DNA of 64,000 nucleotides from Teredinibacter sp. KSP-S5-2 (GTDB lineage Bacteria; Pseudomonadota; Gammaproteobacteria; Pseudomonadales; Cellvibrionaceae): NCBI RefSeq assembly GCF_032773895.1, contig NZ_CP120416.1, positions 1,734,001-1,798,000 on the forward strand, read 5' to 3'. The notes under the pieces were generated by a model. The model did no database searches and was not told the origin of the DNA. It saw only the letters and a program-made list of their open reading frames with translations. A program made the translations under genes and the position numbers. Numbering within the stretch: position 1 is the first letter of the stretch; each line of letters starts with the position of its first letter. Shown piece after piece: positions 25,881 through 35,253 of the stretch.

Positions 25881-26447
25881 CTAACACTGTTTTTGCTGAT
25901 GGGCTATTTGGGCAAACTCGGCAAGTAACTTATCTGCTTCCTCTTCAATAAATTCATATGCACCATAGATTTCAAATAATTCATCCGCCGTTTTTAATGG
26001 TTGCGCCAAGTTAGCGATAGCCGGAATATTTGCGTGAACCATAAATGGGATAAGAAACAAATATTTATTTTCTAAATGCAGATCATATTTACGAATTGCT
26101 TCATTCGGCCAGTTGATATGAGTATGGAAGCTTTTATGAAAATAATCGGGCGGTATATATAGCAGAGCATTGCAGTTGGCGGCTTTTGTTAATGCGGTTT
26201 TTTGATGTGAAAAAATAAGAGCAAAGGCGGCATGCCATGGGGTAGCCTTTTTTTCGTTGTACAAATAGAGTGGATTTATGGCTGCACCACAGCCAATACC
26301 TGAGTGGATATCAAGTACAGAAAGCAGACCACATAGTTGATTTTGACTGATGGTGAGTTGTTCTGGTGAAACTTCGCTTACACCAGCAAAATACATGAAG
26401 TGCCATTCGTTTTCCGTCAGGCCGTTGATCACCGAGCGCTCGATCAT
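25881..26447 (-). CDS. Hypothetical cytosolic protein
   Basis: A 188-residue soluble protein with no signal peptide or membrane helix. I recognise no family. The composition is ordinary and the frame is long and closed by the hairpin it shares with the convergent gene, so it is probably real. The C terminus is helical and acidic (YEFIEEEADKLLAEFAQIA). ATG 26447 has only a weak GCGGG upstream. It stands alone upstream of the divergent chitinase gene. Confidence 0.6.
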   Translation of the reverse strand: MIERSVINGLTENEWHFMYFAGVSEVSPEQLTISQNQLCGLLSVLDIHSGIGCGAAINPLYLYNEKKATPWHAAFALIFSHQKTALTKAANCNALLYIPPDYFHKSFHTHINWPNEAIRKYDLHLENKYLFLIPFMVHANIPAIANLAQPLKTADELFEIYGAYEFIEEEADKLLAEFAQIAHQQKQC

Positions 26448-26711
26448 AGATACCCGCTTTTTGTTCTTGCTTATTAAAAGTCTAGCATCTGTATGGTTAT
26501 TAGCTTGCCTATTCTCTGTAATATTTATTTGGCTCTGGAGACAGTAAAAATTTGAACATGCTGTACATGTTGAAGGTTACACGGTAAGGTTTGTCAGCCG
26601 TAACGGTTTATATTCTAAATGGTAATTTATCCGTGGGCTGCTTTTTTCTTTTTTGAATATATTTCTATTCGTTTATCCAAAACCAATAACAATAAGCTAC
26701 GAGGTATAACG

Positions 26712-27971
26712 ATGTTCCGAATAAATAATGATTTTTTTTCTCGACAGAAAAAGATCGCCGTTTTTGCTACGGGCCTTTTTTCTGTAATGACTTTTTCGCC
26801 TCTGGTGAATGCTGTTGATTGCACAGGCGTAAGCAATTGGTCAGCATCGGCTGTGTATACTGGCGGTCAGGAAGTGGTGCATACCAACTCCAAGTACCAA
26901 GCCAGATGGTGGAATCAAAATGCTAATCCGTCTGATAACTCGGGCCCTTGGCAGGTGTGGAATAATCTGGGTGTATGTGGCTCCAGTACCAGTAGTTCAT
27001 CATCCAGTTCTTCTTCAAGTTCTTCCAGTAGTTCGTCGAGTTCATCATCCAGCTCTTCATCAAGTTCGTCTTCCTCTTCTAACGGAGGCTCCAGTAACTG
27101 CGCTGCGTATTCTCCGGGTGCGACGTATGCCGTTGGCGATAAGGTAACGAACGCGGGCGGGAATTATGAGTGTACCGTTGCCGGTTGGTGTTCCTCTGGC
27201 TCTGCTGCGTATGAGCCTGGCGTTGGTTGGGCCTACCAATACGCCTGGACCGATATTTCAGCAGCACAGTGTGGTAGTTCAAGTGGCTCGTCATCATCCA
27301 GTAGCTCTTCCAGTTCCAGCAGTTCTTCTTCAAGTTCTGGCGGTACCACGGGTGGGTTTTCCGATGTAGTGAGTTCAGCGCAGTTTGATCAGATGTTCCC
27401 GAATCGGAATCCGTTCTATACCTATCAAGGTTTAGTTGAGGCGGCAGCTTTTTATCCTGAGTTCGCTGGCACCGGCGATATAGCCATGAGAAGGCGTGAA
27501 GCGGCTGCTGCGATGGCTAACTTTGCCCACGAAACAGGAAACTTGGTTTACATTAACGAAATTGCCGGTGGTACATACTGTTCTGGAACCAGCACACCTT
27601 GTGGTGTGTGCGCATCCGGTAAGCAGTATCATGGCCGTGGGCCTATTCAGTTAAGTTGGAACTACAACTACTGTTCAGCGGGTCAAGCGTTGGGAATTGA
27701 TTTATGGGGTAACCCTGACTTGGTCGCACAAGATCCCGCTGTTGCATGGAAAACCGCGCTTTGGTATTGGATGACGCAAAATGGACCCGGCACGATGCCT
27801 GCGCATCAATGTATCGTGGGCAATAATGGGTTCGGTTGTACCATTCGTTCAATTAATGGTGCGTTGGAATGCAATGGTGGTAACCCATCTCAGGTTCAGA
27901 GTCGGATTAATTCTTTTAATAACTTTAAAGCAATTCTTGGTACAACATCTGTTGGTGCTGATAGTTGCTAA
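26712..27971 (+). CDS. Secreted GH19 chitinase with two CBM5/12 modules
   Basis: A 419-residue secreted enzyme. It has a signal peptide (about residues 1-35, ending LVNA), a chitin-binding CBM5/12 module (36-90; WSASAVYTGGQEVVH, YQARWWNQ), a poly-serine linker of 30 serines (94-123), a second CBM5/12-like module (about 129-188), a second poly-serine linker of 17 residues (193-209), and a C-terminal GH19 domain. The catalytic glutamates are E274 in FAHETG and E283 in YINEIAGG, nine apart as in bacterial GH19 chitinases. HGRGPIQLSWNYNY is the family signature. It hydrolyses chitin with inversion. ATG 26712 follows GAGG at 7 bases. Poly-serine linkers are a Cellvibrionaceae hallmark. Confidence 0.96.
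   Translation: MFRINNDFFSRQKKIAVFATGLFSVMTFSPLVNAVDCTGVSNWSASAVYTGGQEVVHTNSKYQARWWNQNANPSDNSGPWQVWNNLGVCGSSTSSSSSSSSSSSSSSSSSSSSSSSSSSSSSSNGGSSNCAAYSPGATYAVGDKVTNAGGNYECTVAGWCSSGSAAYEPGVGWAYQYAWTDISAAQCGSSSGSSSSSSSSSSSSSSSSSGGTTGGFSDVVSSAQFDQMFPNRNPFYTYQGLVEAAAFYPEFAGTGDIAMRRREAAAAMANFAHETGNLVYINEIAGGTYCSGTSTPCGVCASGKQYHGRGPIQLSWNYNYCSAGQALGIDLWGNPDLVAQDPAVAWKTALWYWMTQNGPGTMPAHQCIVGNNGFGCTIRSINGALECNGGNPSQVQSRINSFNNFKAILGTTSVGADSC
26991..27080 (+). repeat. Poly-serine linker repeat 1 of the chitinase
   Basis: Thirty consecutive serine codons. TCA, TCC, TCT, TCG, AGT and AGC are mixed, so selection is on the protein and not on a simple DNA repeat. Confidence 0.95.
27288..27338 (+). repeat. 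Poly-serine linker repeat 2 of the chitinase
   Basis: Seventeen consecutive serine codons of mixed type between the second chitin-binding module and the GH19 domain. Confidence 0.95.
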
Positions 27972-27979
27972 TTTCTATA

Positions 27980-28003
27980 AGCGCCTTCTTTAGAGAGGGC
28001 GCT
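27980..28003 (+). terminator. Hairpin after the chitinase gene
   Basis: AGCGCCTTCT pairs with AGAGGGCGCT (one G-T pair) around TTAG, eight bases past the stop. A TTTTT run appears only 14 bases later, so it is a weak or atypical terminator. The following 280 bases up to 28282 contain no credible gene. Confidence 0.5.
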
Positions 28004-28282
28004 ATCAAGCTTAATACTTTTTCCTAAAGTTAAATTGTTAGTACATTTGATTATTTTTCCTGTTTAATTTCTTCTCGATCTTCAAAGAAACTATAGCTAT
28101 ATCTATTTTGGTTAGTTTTTTCTGAACTATATAGATACGACAAGGTAGGCTGTACATTAAATCATGATGTATGAAACTGGAGTAGCTTGGTTGGTCGAAG
28201 CTTTAGAATAATAATTCGTGTTGAATATTGATGTTTGTTAGAATCAGTTACGTATTATTATATTCATAGGAAGGATTTGTGG

Positions 28283-28711
28283 ATGAACTCAATAGTAAAA
28301 TTTGCTTCAATTGGATACGTTGTTCTTGTCTTGGTTGGGTGTAAAAGTGATAGCATGGATTCGTGTGTAGAAGGAGACTACTATCCGCAGTATGTTGTTA
28401 CTTCACTGAAAGCGGATGTTCATGCTGAAAATACTCTCTGGAGAGATGGGGATGTAGCGTTTGATCCAAAGCTATTGGTTATTGAGCTTAATGGAAATAA
28501 GGAGGTTGTTATCACGCAAAATAGTAAAATTGAGTCAAAGTTAGAGTTTTCTCTGTTCCCAAAGGCTTATGCCTGTTCATCGGTTTTACCATACAGCAAT
28601 CAGGTTGTGACAGGGTTTTCTATTACAAGTAATACTGATTATTCGGCTCAGTTCCTTGCTGGAAATGAGTTGGCTGGGGTTTTTAAAGTTGATTTCAGTT
28701 ATTACAAATAA
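28283..28711 (+). CDS. Small lipoprotein, hypothetical
   Basis: A 142-residue protein with a lipoprotein signal peptide: a hydrophobic segment ends in VLVGC, with the lipidated cysteine at C20. The mature part is not recognisable. ATG 28283 has AGGAAGG about 8 bases upstream; the frame is open to 28235. The end overlaps a second open frame (28656-28913) that could be its original C terminus after a frameshift. It is AT-rich compared with the neighbours and may be a recent acquisition. Confidence 0.6.
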   Translation: MNSIVKFASIGYVVLVLVGCKSDSMDSCVEGDYYPQYVVTSLKADVHAENTLWRDGDVAFDPKLLVIELNGNKEVVITQNSKIESKLEFSLFPKAYACSSVLPYSNQVVTGFSITSNTDYSAQFLAGNELAGVFKVDFSYYK

Positions 28712-28913
28712 ATACCCTAATCTTGGTGAGAATATAATAGAGTTTGTGGCCAATGAAAATACAATTTCTCTGGGAATGCGTATAGTTCCTATTGAATTTC
28801 CAGAGACAAGTCCATTGAATTTAACTTTAAATATTTCTTTAGATGATGGGAGAGTCTTTGAATTTTCTACTGGAAATATTGAGTTTGATTTTGGTACGAC
28901 AAGTATGCAATAG
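28656..28913 (+). CDS. Small overlapping ORF, possible frameshifted continuation
   Basis: An 85-codon frame that begins inside the preceding lipoprotein gene (TTG 28656 or ATG 28665) and runs on 200 bases past its stop. From ENIIEFVANENTISL onward it looks like genuine beta-rich protein sequence ending FDFGTTSMQ. No good ribosome site is present. It is either a translationally coupled small gene or the tail of the lipoprotein split by a frameshift. A strong terminator follows directly, so coding up to 28913 is plausible. Confidence 0.35.
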   Translation: MLEMSWLGFLKLISVITNKYPNLGENIIEFVANENTISLGMRIVPIEFPETSPLNLTLNISLDDGRVFEFSTGNIEFDFGTTSMQ

Positions 28914-28929
28914 CATTTTATGCAGGCAT

Positions 28930-28959
28930 AAAAAAACCCAGCATATGCTGGGTTTTTTT
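28930..28959. terminator. Bidirectional intrinsic terminator
   Basis: A palindromic stem, AAAAAACCCAGCAT pairing with ATGCTGGGTTTTTT, with A and T runs on both sides. It separates the convergent lipoprotein region and the GAPDH gene and should work on both strands. Confidence 0.93.
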
Positions 28960-28974
28960 ATCGGAGCTAGAAGC

Positions 28975-30346
<1,372 letters not shown>

Positions 30347-30375
30347 TTGAAAAAATCGCACCTAAAGGATAGTAT
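30347..30375 (+). promoter_or_regulatory. Candidate promoter of the TetR-UbiB-lipase operon
   Basis: TTGAAA (30347-30352) and TAGTAT (30370-30375) are separated by 17 bases, 24 bases before the TetR start. As TetR regulators are usually self-controlled, its operator is expected to overlap this. Confidence 0.45.
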
Positions 30376-30399
30376 GTATATAAATTAAGGAGGTGGCTG

Positions 30400-31140
30400 A
30401 TGAAAGTATCAAGAGAGCAAAAAGAGAAAACCCGCCGGCTCATTGTCGATACGGCTATAGACATGTTCGTTGAGAAAGGAATTGATAAGGCAACGATGAA
30501 AGGAATTGCCCGTAAGGCGGGAATAGGGGATGCGACTATCTACAAGTATTTCCCGAGCAAAGAAAAGCTGATTCTGGGGTACTACAAGCTTAAAGCTGAT
30601 GACACCCTGGCGGAGCTCTGGGAAGAAGAGATTGATGAGTATAGCCTGAGGGAGAAGCTCCAACTATTAGTCGACATCTATCTGCAGCAACTGCTCCCGG
30701 ATCGGGAGTTTGTGGCATCCTCTGCCAAGTATATTCTTACTTCTCAGTCGTTTATGTGGCAGGAAGTTGCACCCATTCGGCAGGAGTTCGCGCCAATTAT
30801 CAATCGATTTCTGGATGAAGCAGAGTTTGATCAGGAGATTCCAGCCTTTCCATTTCGTGGAGCATTGGTTGGGTTGATGAATGAATTTCTAATTGGGGTT
30901 TTACTGTACTGGATTAAAGATGACTCAGAAGAGTTCAGTAATACGACACAAATGGTGGATATGTCATTAAACCTTGGAGTAAATATTCTACAAAGTGGTA
31001 TTGCTAATCAGTTGATGGATTTTGTTGGCTTTTTTGTTAAGCGTCATCTATTTCAATTTATCCAAAATGGTGGGCATATGTTTCGCGGTTTTGCCGACAA
31101 GATGAATTCAATGGAGGCGGAGAATACATGGGAAAAGTAA
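30400..31140 (+). CDS. TetR-family transcription regulator
   Basis: A 246-residue regulator with the N-terminal TetR helix-turn-helix (residues about 10-60; ATMKGIARKAGIGDATIYKYFPSKEKLI) and a long helical ligand domain. A near-consensus AAGGAGGT site precedes ATG 30400. The gene overlaps the UbiB-like kinase gene by 13 bases, so the regulator and the two following genes form one operon, probably autoregulated. Its ligand may be a lipid or quinone-like molecule given the neighbours, but that is inference. Confidence 0.9.
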   Translation: MKVSREQKEKTRRLIVDTAIDMFVEKGIDKATMKGIARKAGIGDATIYKYFPSKEKLILGYYKLKADDTLAELWEEEIDEYSLREKLQLLVDIYLQQLLPDREFVASSAKYILTSQSFMWQEVAPIRQEFAPIINRFLDEAEFDQEIPAFPFRGALVGLMNEFLIGVLLYWIKDDSEEFSNTTQMVDMSLNLGVNILQSGIANQLMDFVGFFVKRHLFQFIQNGGHMFRGFADKMNSMEAENTWEK

Positions 31141-32474
31141 GCGATAAAAGCACGTTACCTGAGCGTAGATTTGCTCGGGGAATGATTGCGGGTGTCGGTG
31201 CAGCAAAAACCGGTGTTAAGCACCTGAGTTATGTCAGCCGCGTGGCCTTAAGTGCGCCTGAACGGCGCGAGGCGTTGAAACTTTCTCATGAAAAAGACCT
31301 GGGGCGACTTGTTTTTTCCGTGCTGAGCCAGTTGCGGGGGACGGCATTAAAAATATCTCAAATTCTGAGTACCGAAGCCGAGTTTTTGCCTGAAGGAGTA
31401 AGGTCTGAATTGGCTAAAGCCTGTTATGAAGTGCCTGCCCTTAACCGAGCGCATATTCGAAAAGTTTTTGTTCAGGAGTTTGGTCATTCCGCTAGTCATT
31501 TATTTCACACATTTGAAGCGGATGCTTTTGCTGCGGCTAGTATTGGTCAGGTGCACAAGGCTACTGTTGTTATTAACGATGAATATGTGCCTGTGGCAGT
31601 GAAAGTTCAGTATCCCGGTGTTGCTACTGCAATTGCCAGTGATATTTCATTATTGAAGGGATTGCTAAAAACTCTGGCTACCACCACCAGCTATGTCCCC
31701 AAAAAAGAGGTGTTAGATCATTTGCTCAAGGAGGTGGAAACACGCTTGTATGAAGAGGTGGATTATACGCTGGAAGCTAAGCAGACGGAGTGGTTTAAGA
31801 AAAAGCTGAGTGCTGAAAAATATTGTATTCCTCAAATCTATTCCGAATACAGTGGACAGAGAGTATTAACAACGGAATTTGTTCATGGAAAACATCTGAA
31901 AGAATGGTTGGCAACCAATCCAAGTCAGTCCGATAGAAATCACTTTGGTCAATTATTGTTTGATTATTTTCATGAAACTTGTTTTGTGCATGGAAAAATT
32001 AACGCGGATTTTCATGCGGGTAATTTTCTGTTTATGGCGGATGGTCGTTTAGGTATTTTGGACTTTGGTTTTGTCCGTAGTTTTGATCAAGAATATCGGG
32101 GCTTACTCAAGCAACTCTTTCATTCATTTAAAGAGTATCACCTGAATAAGAATGCTCAGGTGCTTCTGGATGGGTTAAAAAAGATCAATATGTTGGCGGT
32201 CGACCTGGATGTTGCAACGTTTAATCAATACCTAGAACCAATGATGGCGGAAGTGTGTGAATGGTTTATTGAGCCGTATGTTCATTCTTCATTTGATTTT
32301 ACCAATATGGTCAGTCATCCAAGTCATACCTTAAATGAAGGCAAAAAATATTCGAGGTTTATGAAGGCATTCAGGGAAGAGCAGTTAAGTTATGATCGGG
32401 GATACATGGGCTTAACCAATATTCTTAAGGAAATGAAAGCGGTAGTGAACACACAGTACGCTTTTCTTGAATAA
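31128..32474 (+). CDS. ABC1/UbiB-family atypical kinase
   Basis: A 448-residue protein of the ABC1/ADCK/UbiB family. The landmarks are the alanine-rich nucleotide loop AAASIGQVHKA, the lysine of PVAVKVQYPG, ADFHAGNFLF in the catalytic loop, and LDFGFV as the metal-binding motif. The usual KxGQ motif reads KISQ (LKISQIL), a G-to-S change at a conserved position. UbiB proteins assist ubiquinone or other isoprenoid-lipid handling through ATPase activity. This one lacks the two C-terminal membrane helices of true UbiB and is embedded with a TetR regulator and a lipase, so it is probably a specialised paralogue. Start ATG 31128 lies inside the TetR gene. Confidence 0.88.
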   Translation: MGKVSDKSTLPERRFARGMIAGVGAAKTGVKHLSYVSRVALSAPERREALKLSHEKDLGRLVFSVLSQLRGTALKISQILSTEAEFLPEGVRSELAKACYEVPALNRAHIRKVFVQEFGHSASHLFHTFEADAFAAASIGQVHKATVVINDEYVPVAVKVQYPGVATAIASDISLLKGLLKTLATTTSYVPKKEVLDHLLKEVETRLYEEVDYTLEAKQTEWFKKKLSAEKYCIPQIYSEYSGQRVLTTEFVHGKHLKEWLATNPSQSDRNHFGQLLFDYFHETCFVHGKINADFHAGNFLFMADGRLGILDFGFVRSFDQEYRGLLKQLFHSFKEYHLNKNAQVLLDGLKKINMLAVDLDVATFNQYLEPMMAEVCEWFIEPYVHSSFDFTNMVSHPSHTLNEGKKYSRFMKAFREEQLSYDRGYMGLTNILKEMKAVVNTQYAFLE

Positions 32475-32548
32475 TGCGAGCCGGGTATATTCATCTTCCT
32501 GAGAACTTGGATATACTCCCTAGATACCTACTGGTTCTCAGGAAACTT

Positions 32549-33814
32549 ATGACGATGGGAAATTCTTTGCCTAAGAAGGCAGCGCTATTCGGACTGAGTT
32601 GTATTACGGTCTTTCTTATATCTTGCACGCCTAAGTTTATAAAAAATGGTGTGATTAACGAAATTATCGACTTTGGTCTGGAGCTTCAAGTTGAAGTTGC
32701 AAACCCTGACACTTGTGATTCACCTCTCGGCTTAACGTTTTACAGCTATGAGTTAAATCATGTTGTGACCACGCCAGTGTACCTGGAGCAAGTGCAAAAC
32801 ACAGTATTTCGCAGTCATTCCGTGCCGAGTTGGGTTCACGGCTTTTGTGATGAAAACCGGGATATGGTGTTTCAATTGAATGAACCCCATGCTCTGGTTC
32901 GCGTTGATCAGTCGATTGAGACGGATGAACCTCTGACCTCAGTATTGCAGCTTCATAGGGAAAAGCCTAATTATCAAGTCGATCAGAAATACGCACGAGT
33001 CAATCAATCTCATAATCCTTTTGCGCAGCTATCAGTCAAACAATTTGTATACGAAGCGTCGCCACACCATTCAATCTTTAATGCCGAAGTAATAAAGCTG
33101 GGGATGTGGAAGCCTGTCCATTTTGTTCATCAAGGTATGCGGGGGATTTATTCAACCTCTGAAGTAGACACCAATAAACCCGTAATTCTGTTTGTGCATG
33201 GGATTAATGATTCCCCACTGACGTTTAATTATTTTGCTGAAAAACTACAGAACGAACATGCCCAGATATGGTTTTACTTTTACCCATCAGGGGAGTCGAT
33301 AGCCATTAATGGCCGGGAGTTGTTTACGCAAGTAACGCAGTTGCAAAAACGTTATGGTATTCCCAAGATTGATGTTATTGCCCACAGCATGGGAGGGTTA
33401 GTGGTGCGAGATTATATTAACCGCTGTAATGTCTATGATAACTGCAACAAGGTGCATTCTTTTACCAGTATCTCAACACCTTGGGGTGGCAATGCGGATG
33501 CGACTAAGGGCGCAAGTCGTTCTCCCTTTGTTTTTCCAGTATGGAAAGATATGGCCACAAACAGTCAGTTTTTAACTGAGTTATTTGACCAACCTTACCC
33601 ATCGCATTTACCTCACTATCTAATGTTTGGTTATCAACCACAAAGCACTTTGGTATTTGAGAGCAATGATGGTGTGGTGACCATTGAAAGCATGCTACAG
33701 CCTAAGGCTCAGGAACAGGCTAGACGAGTTATCGGTTATAAGGCCGATCACACAGGTATATTAAAGAATGAAAACGTTGCCGCTCAGTTAATCAAAAATA
33801 TTCAGCAGGAATAA
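32549..33814 (+). CDS. Lipoprotein alpha/beta hydrolase (lipase-like)
   Basis: A 421-residue protein with a lipoprotein signal (hydrophobic run ending FLISC) and a C-terminal alpha/beta-hydrolase domain. The oxyanion strand is ILFVHGIND, the nucleophile elbow is AHSMGG (an A-x-S-x-G variant), and a late DHTG supplies the candidate catalytic histidine. The first 170 residues of the mature protein are a domain I do not recognise. The frame also begins at ATG 32474 overlapping the kinase stop, but ATG 32549 has AGGA 7 bases before and gives a proper lipoprotein signal. It probably acts on lipids or esters at the inner or outer membrane. Confidence 0.82.
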   Translation: MTMGNSLPKKAALFGLSCITVFLISCTPKFIKNGVINEIIDFGLELQVEVANPDTCDSPLGLTFYSYELNHVVTTPVYLEQVQNTVFRSHSVPSWVHGFCDENRDMVFQLNEPHALVRVDQSIETDEPLTSVLQLHREKPNYQVDQKYARVNQSHNPFAQLSVKQFVYEASPHHSIFNAEVIKLGMWKPVHFVHQGMRGIYSTSEVDTNKPVILFVHGINDSPLTFNYFAEKLQNEHAQIWFYFYPSGESIAINGRELFTQVTQLQKRYGIPKIDVIAHSMGGLVVRDYINRCNVYDNCNKVHSFTSISTPWGGNADATKGASRSPFVFPVWKDMATNSQFLTELFDQPYPSHLPHYLMFGYQPQSTLVFESNDGVVTIESMLQPKAQEQARRVIGYKADHTGILKNENVAAQLIKNIQQE

Positions 33815-33977
33815 TTTTGGTATTGAGTTCGTTTTCTATCTGCTGCTTGCAAATTTCGTACATTTTTGATGTCGTAAATTTGTTCTACCTGTGCCATGCA
33901 TACCGAATTTGACGCCCGTCAAAGAGTCTTTTTGCTTACCGTATAGAGTTTGATCAATAGACTTTGAGGTAGGCAAA

Positions 33978-34463
33978 ATGAATACAAACGCAACAGAAGT
34001 AAAAGGCGATCTGTTAGTTGAGTGGTCTGATGAGTTGTCCGTTGGTATTGAAGAAATTGACGATCAACATAAGGTGTTGGTGGATCTGTTGAACCAGCTT
34101 CATGCTGCAATTCATGAGCGGCGAGGCAACGACGTGGCACTACCGATTTTGAATCGGTTAATTGAATACACGCGCATACATTTTGCTGTGGAAGAAAGTT
34201 TGATGCGTATCTTGAATTATCCCGATTTTGAAACACATAAAGAGCATCATGAACAATTAATTGATCAAGTGCTGGAAATGCACCAGAAGGTGATCAAAGA
34301 CAACAAAAAGCTAGGCTTTGAATTGCTGCACTTTCTAAAAAACTGGCTAACCAAGCACATCATGTCGGAAGATAAACTGTATACCCCACATTTTATTCGA
34401 TGCGGAGCCAGCACCACACACGACAGAAGCGTGATAGGCAAGCTCTTTCAGTTTTGGAAATAG
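33978..34463 (+). CDS. Bacteriohemerythrin
   Basis: A 161-residue cytosolic hemerythrin-like protein with a non-heme di-iron site. The family spacing of ligands is visible: DDQHK near the N terminus, H-x3-E in RIHFAVEES, H-x3-H in HKEHHEQL, and H-x4-D in TKHIMSEDK. It binds oxygen and may store, deliver or sense it. A GAGGTAGGC ribosome site lies just before ATG. It stands alone, ending at a hairpin shared with the convergent gene. Confidence 0.93.
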   Translation: MNTNATEVKGDLLVEWSDELSVGIEEIDDQHKVLVDLLNQLHAAIHERRGNDVALPILNRLIEYTRIHFAVEESLMRILNYPDFETHKEHHEQLIDQVLEMHQKVIKDNKKLGFELLHFLKNWLTKHIMSEDKLYTPHFIRCGASTTHDRSVIGKLFQFWK

Positions 34464-34476
34464 GCAAAGGCGCGAT

Positions 34477-34508
34477 GAGCATAAACCGGGGGAGGTTGGT
34501 TTATGCTC
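34477..34508. terminator. Hairpin between convergent genes
   Basis: GAGCATAAACC and GGTTTATGCTC form a perfect 11-bp stem with a 10-base G-rich loop, between the hemerythrin gene and the gene ending at 34519. There is no T run, so factor-independent termination is uncertain. Confidence 0.5.
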
Positions 34509-34518
34509 TCTGGGTAAG

Positions 34519-35235
34519 CTAGTTTAAGCTTGCTAAGTGTTGTTGGCTGTTTGCTTGCGCGATTCTATAGTCACCGTTCTCCATAATGTGGAGAACGAGC
34601 TGCATTTCATTCTTCTCTATGGTTGATTTCTTTCCGTCAATAACCAGGTTGGTTTTGATGGGGTAGACGCCTTGAGGCATACCTTGGGGAAGTACAAAGG
34701 CAAATGAGTTCTTGAAAGCGCCGCCTTTCTTGGTTTCCTTGTTAACGGTTTTTAGCAGAGTTTTGATTGAACGCTTGGGGTCTTCATTGTCGAAGATTTC
34801 TATCCGTTCTTGAATCAGTACCTCTTTTTTATCTCTACCCCGAATTACCTTCAAGTCAGAAACAACCGCGACTTTTTTACCAACTTTTACGACTTGCCCT
34901 GGGGTTAAACTGGACTCATAAGAAACCACGGTATTGTCTCTTGGGACACGTTTGTTTTGCTTCTTATAGGCGTTGATTACTGCTTTCTCTTCGCTGGTGG
35001 TTTCGCTTTTGTAGTCAATGGCCATGTCGTAAATCATCTTGGCTGCAATACCAATGGCAGCCACTTTTGCTGCAGATTGAAGCTGTTTACGTGACTCGCA
35101 GTCTTTTTTGTTATCCGAGTTCTGACATTTGTCGGTTTTAGGTTTGATATTATCTTTTAAGTCTTTAATGCCAAACCCTGTTAGCAAAAAGAAAGACAGA
35201 AAAGCGACAGATAGTAGTTGTAATTTTGTTTTCAT
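34519..35235 (-). CDS. Secreted or periplasmic protein next to Ser/Thr kinase
   Basis: A 238-residue protein with an N-terminal hydrophobic signal (LQLLSVAFLSFFLLTGFGIK) and a basic mature part. A C-x8-C pair (CQNSDNKKDC) lies soon after the signal, and a short hydrophobic AAKVAAIGIAAKMIYDMAI segment follows. I do not recognise a named family. The C-terminal half (about 115-225) looks like a beta-sandwich. It starts 18 bases downstream of the membrane Ser/Thr kinase stop and is surely in its operon, so it may interact with the kinase's extracytoplasmic cysteine-rich repeats. Confidence 0.65.
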   Translation of the reverse strand: MKTKLQLLSVAFLSFFLLTGFGIKDLKDNIKPKTDKCQNSDNKKDCESRKQLQSAAKVAAIGIAAKMIYDMAIDYKSETTSEEKAVINAYKKQNKRVPRDNTVVSYESSLTPGQVVKVGKKVAVVSDLKVIRGRDKKEVLIQERIEIFDNEDPKRSIKTLLKTVNKETKKGGAFKNSFAFVLPQGMPQGVYPIKTNLVIDGKKSTIEKNEMQLVLHIMENGDYRIAQANSQQHLASLN

Positions 35236-35253
35236 AACTCGTCCTTATTACGT

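Noticed and set aside
26991-27338. Serine-codon tracts as DNA tandem repeats or CRISPR-like array
   Set aside because: Synonymous codons are mixed and the frame is a proven enzyme linker; there are no spacers or direct repeats.
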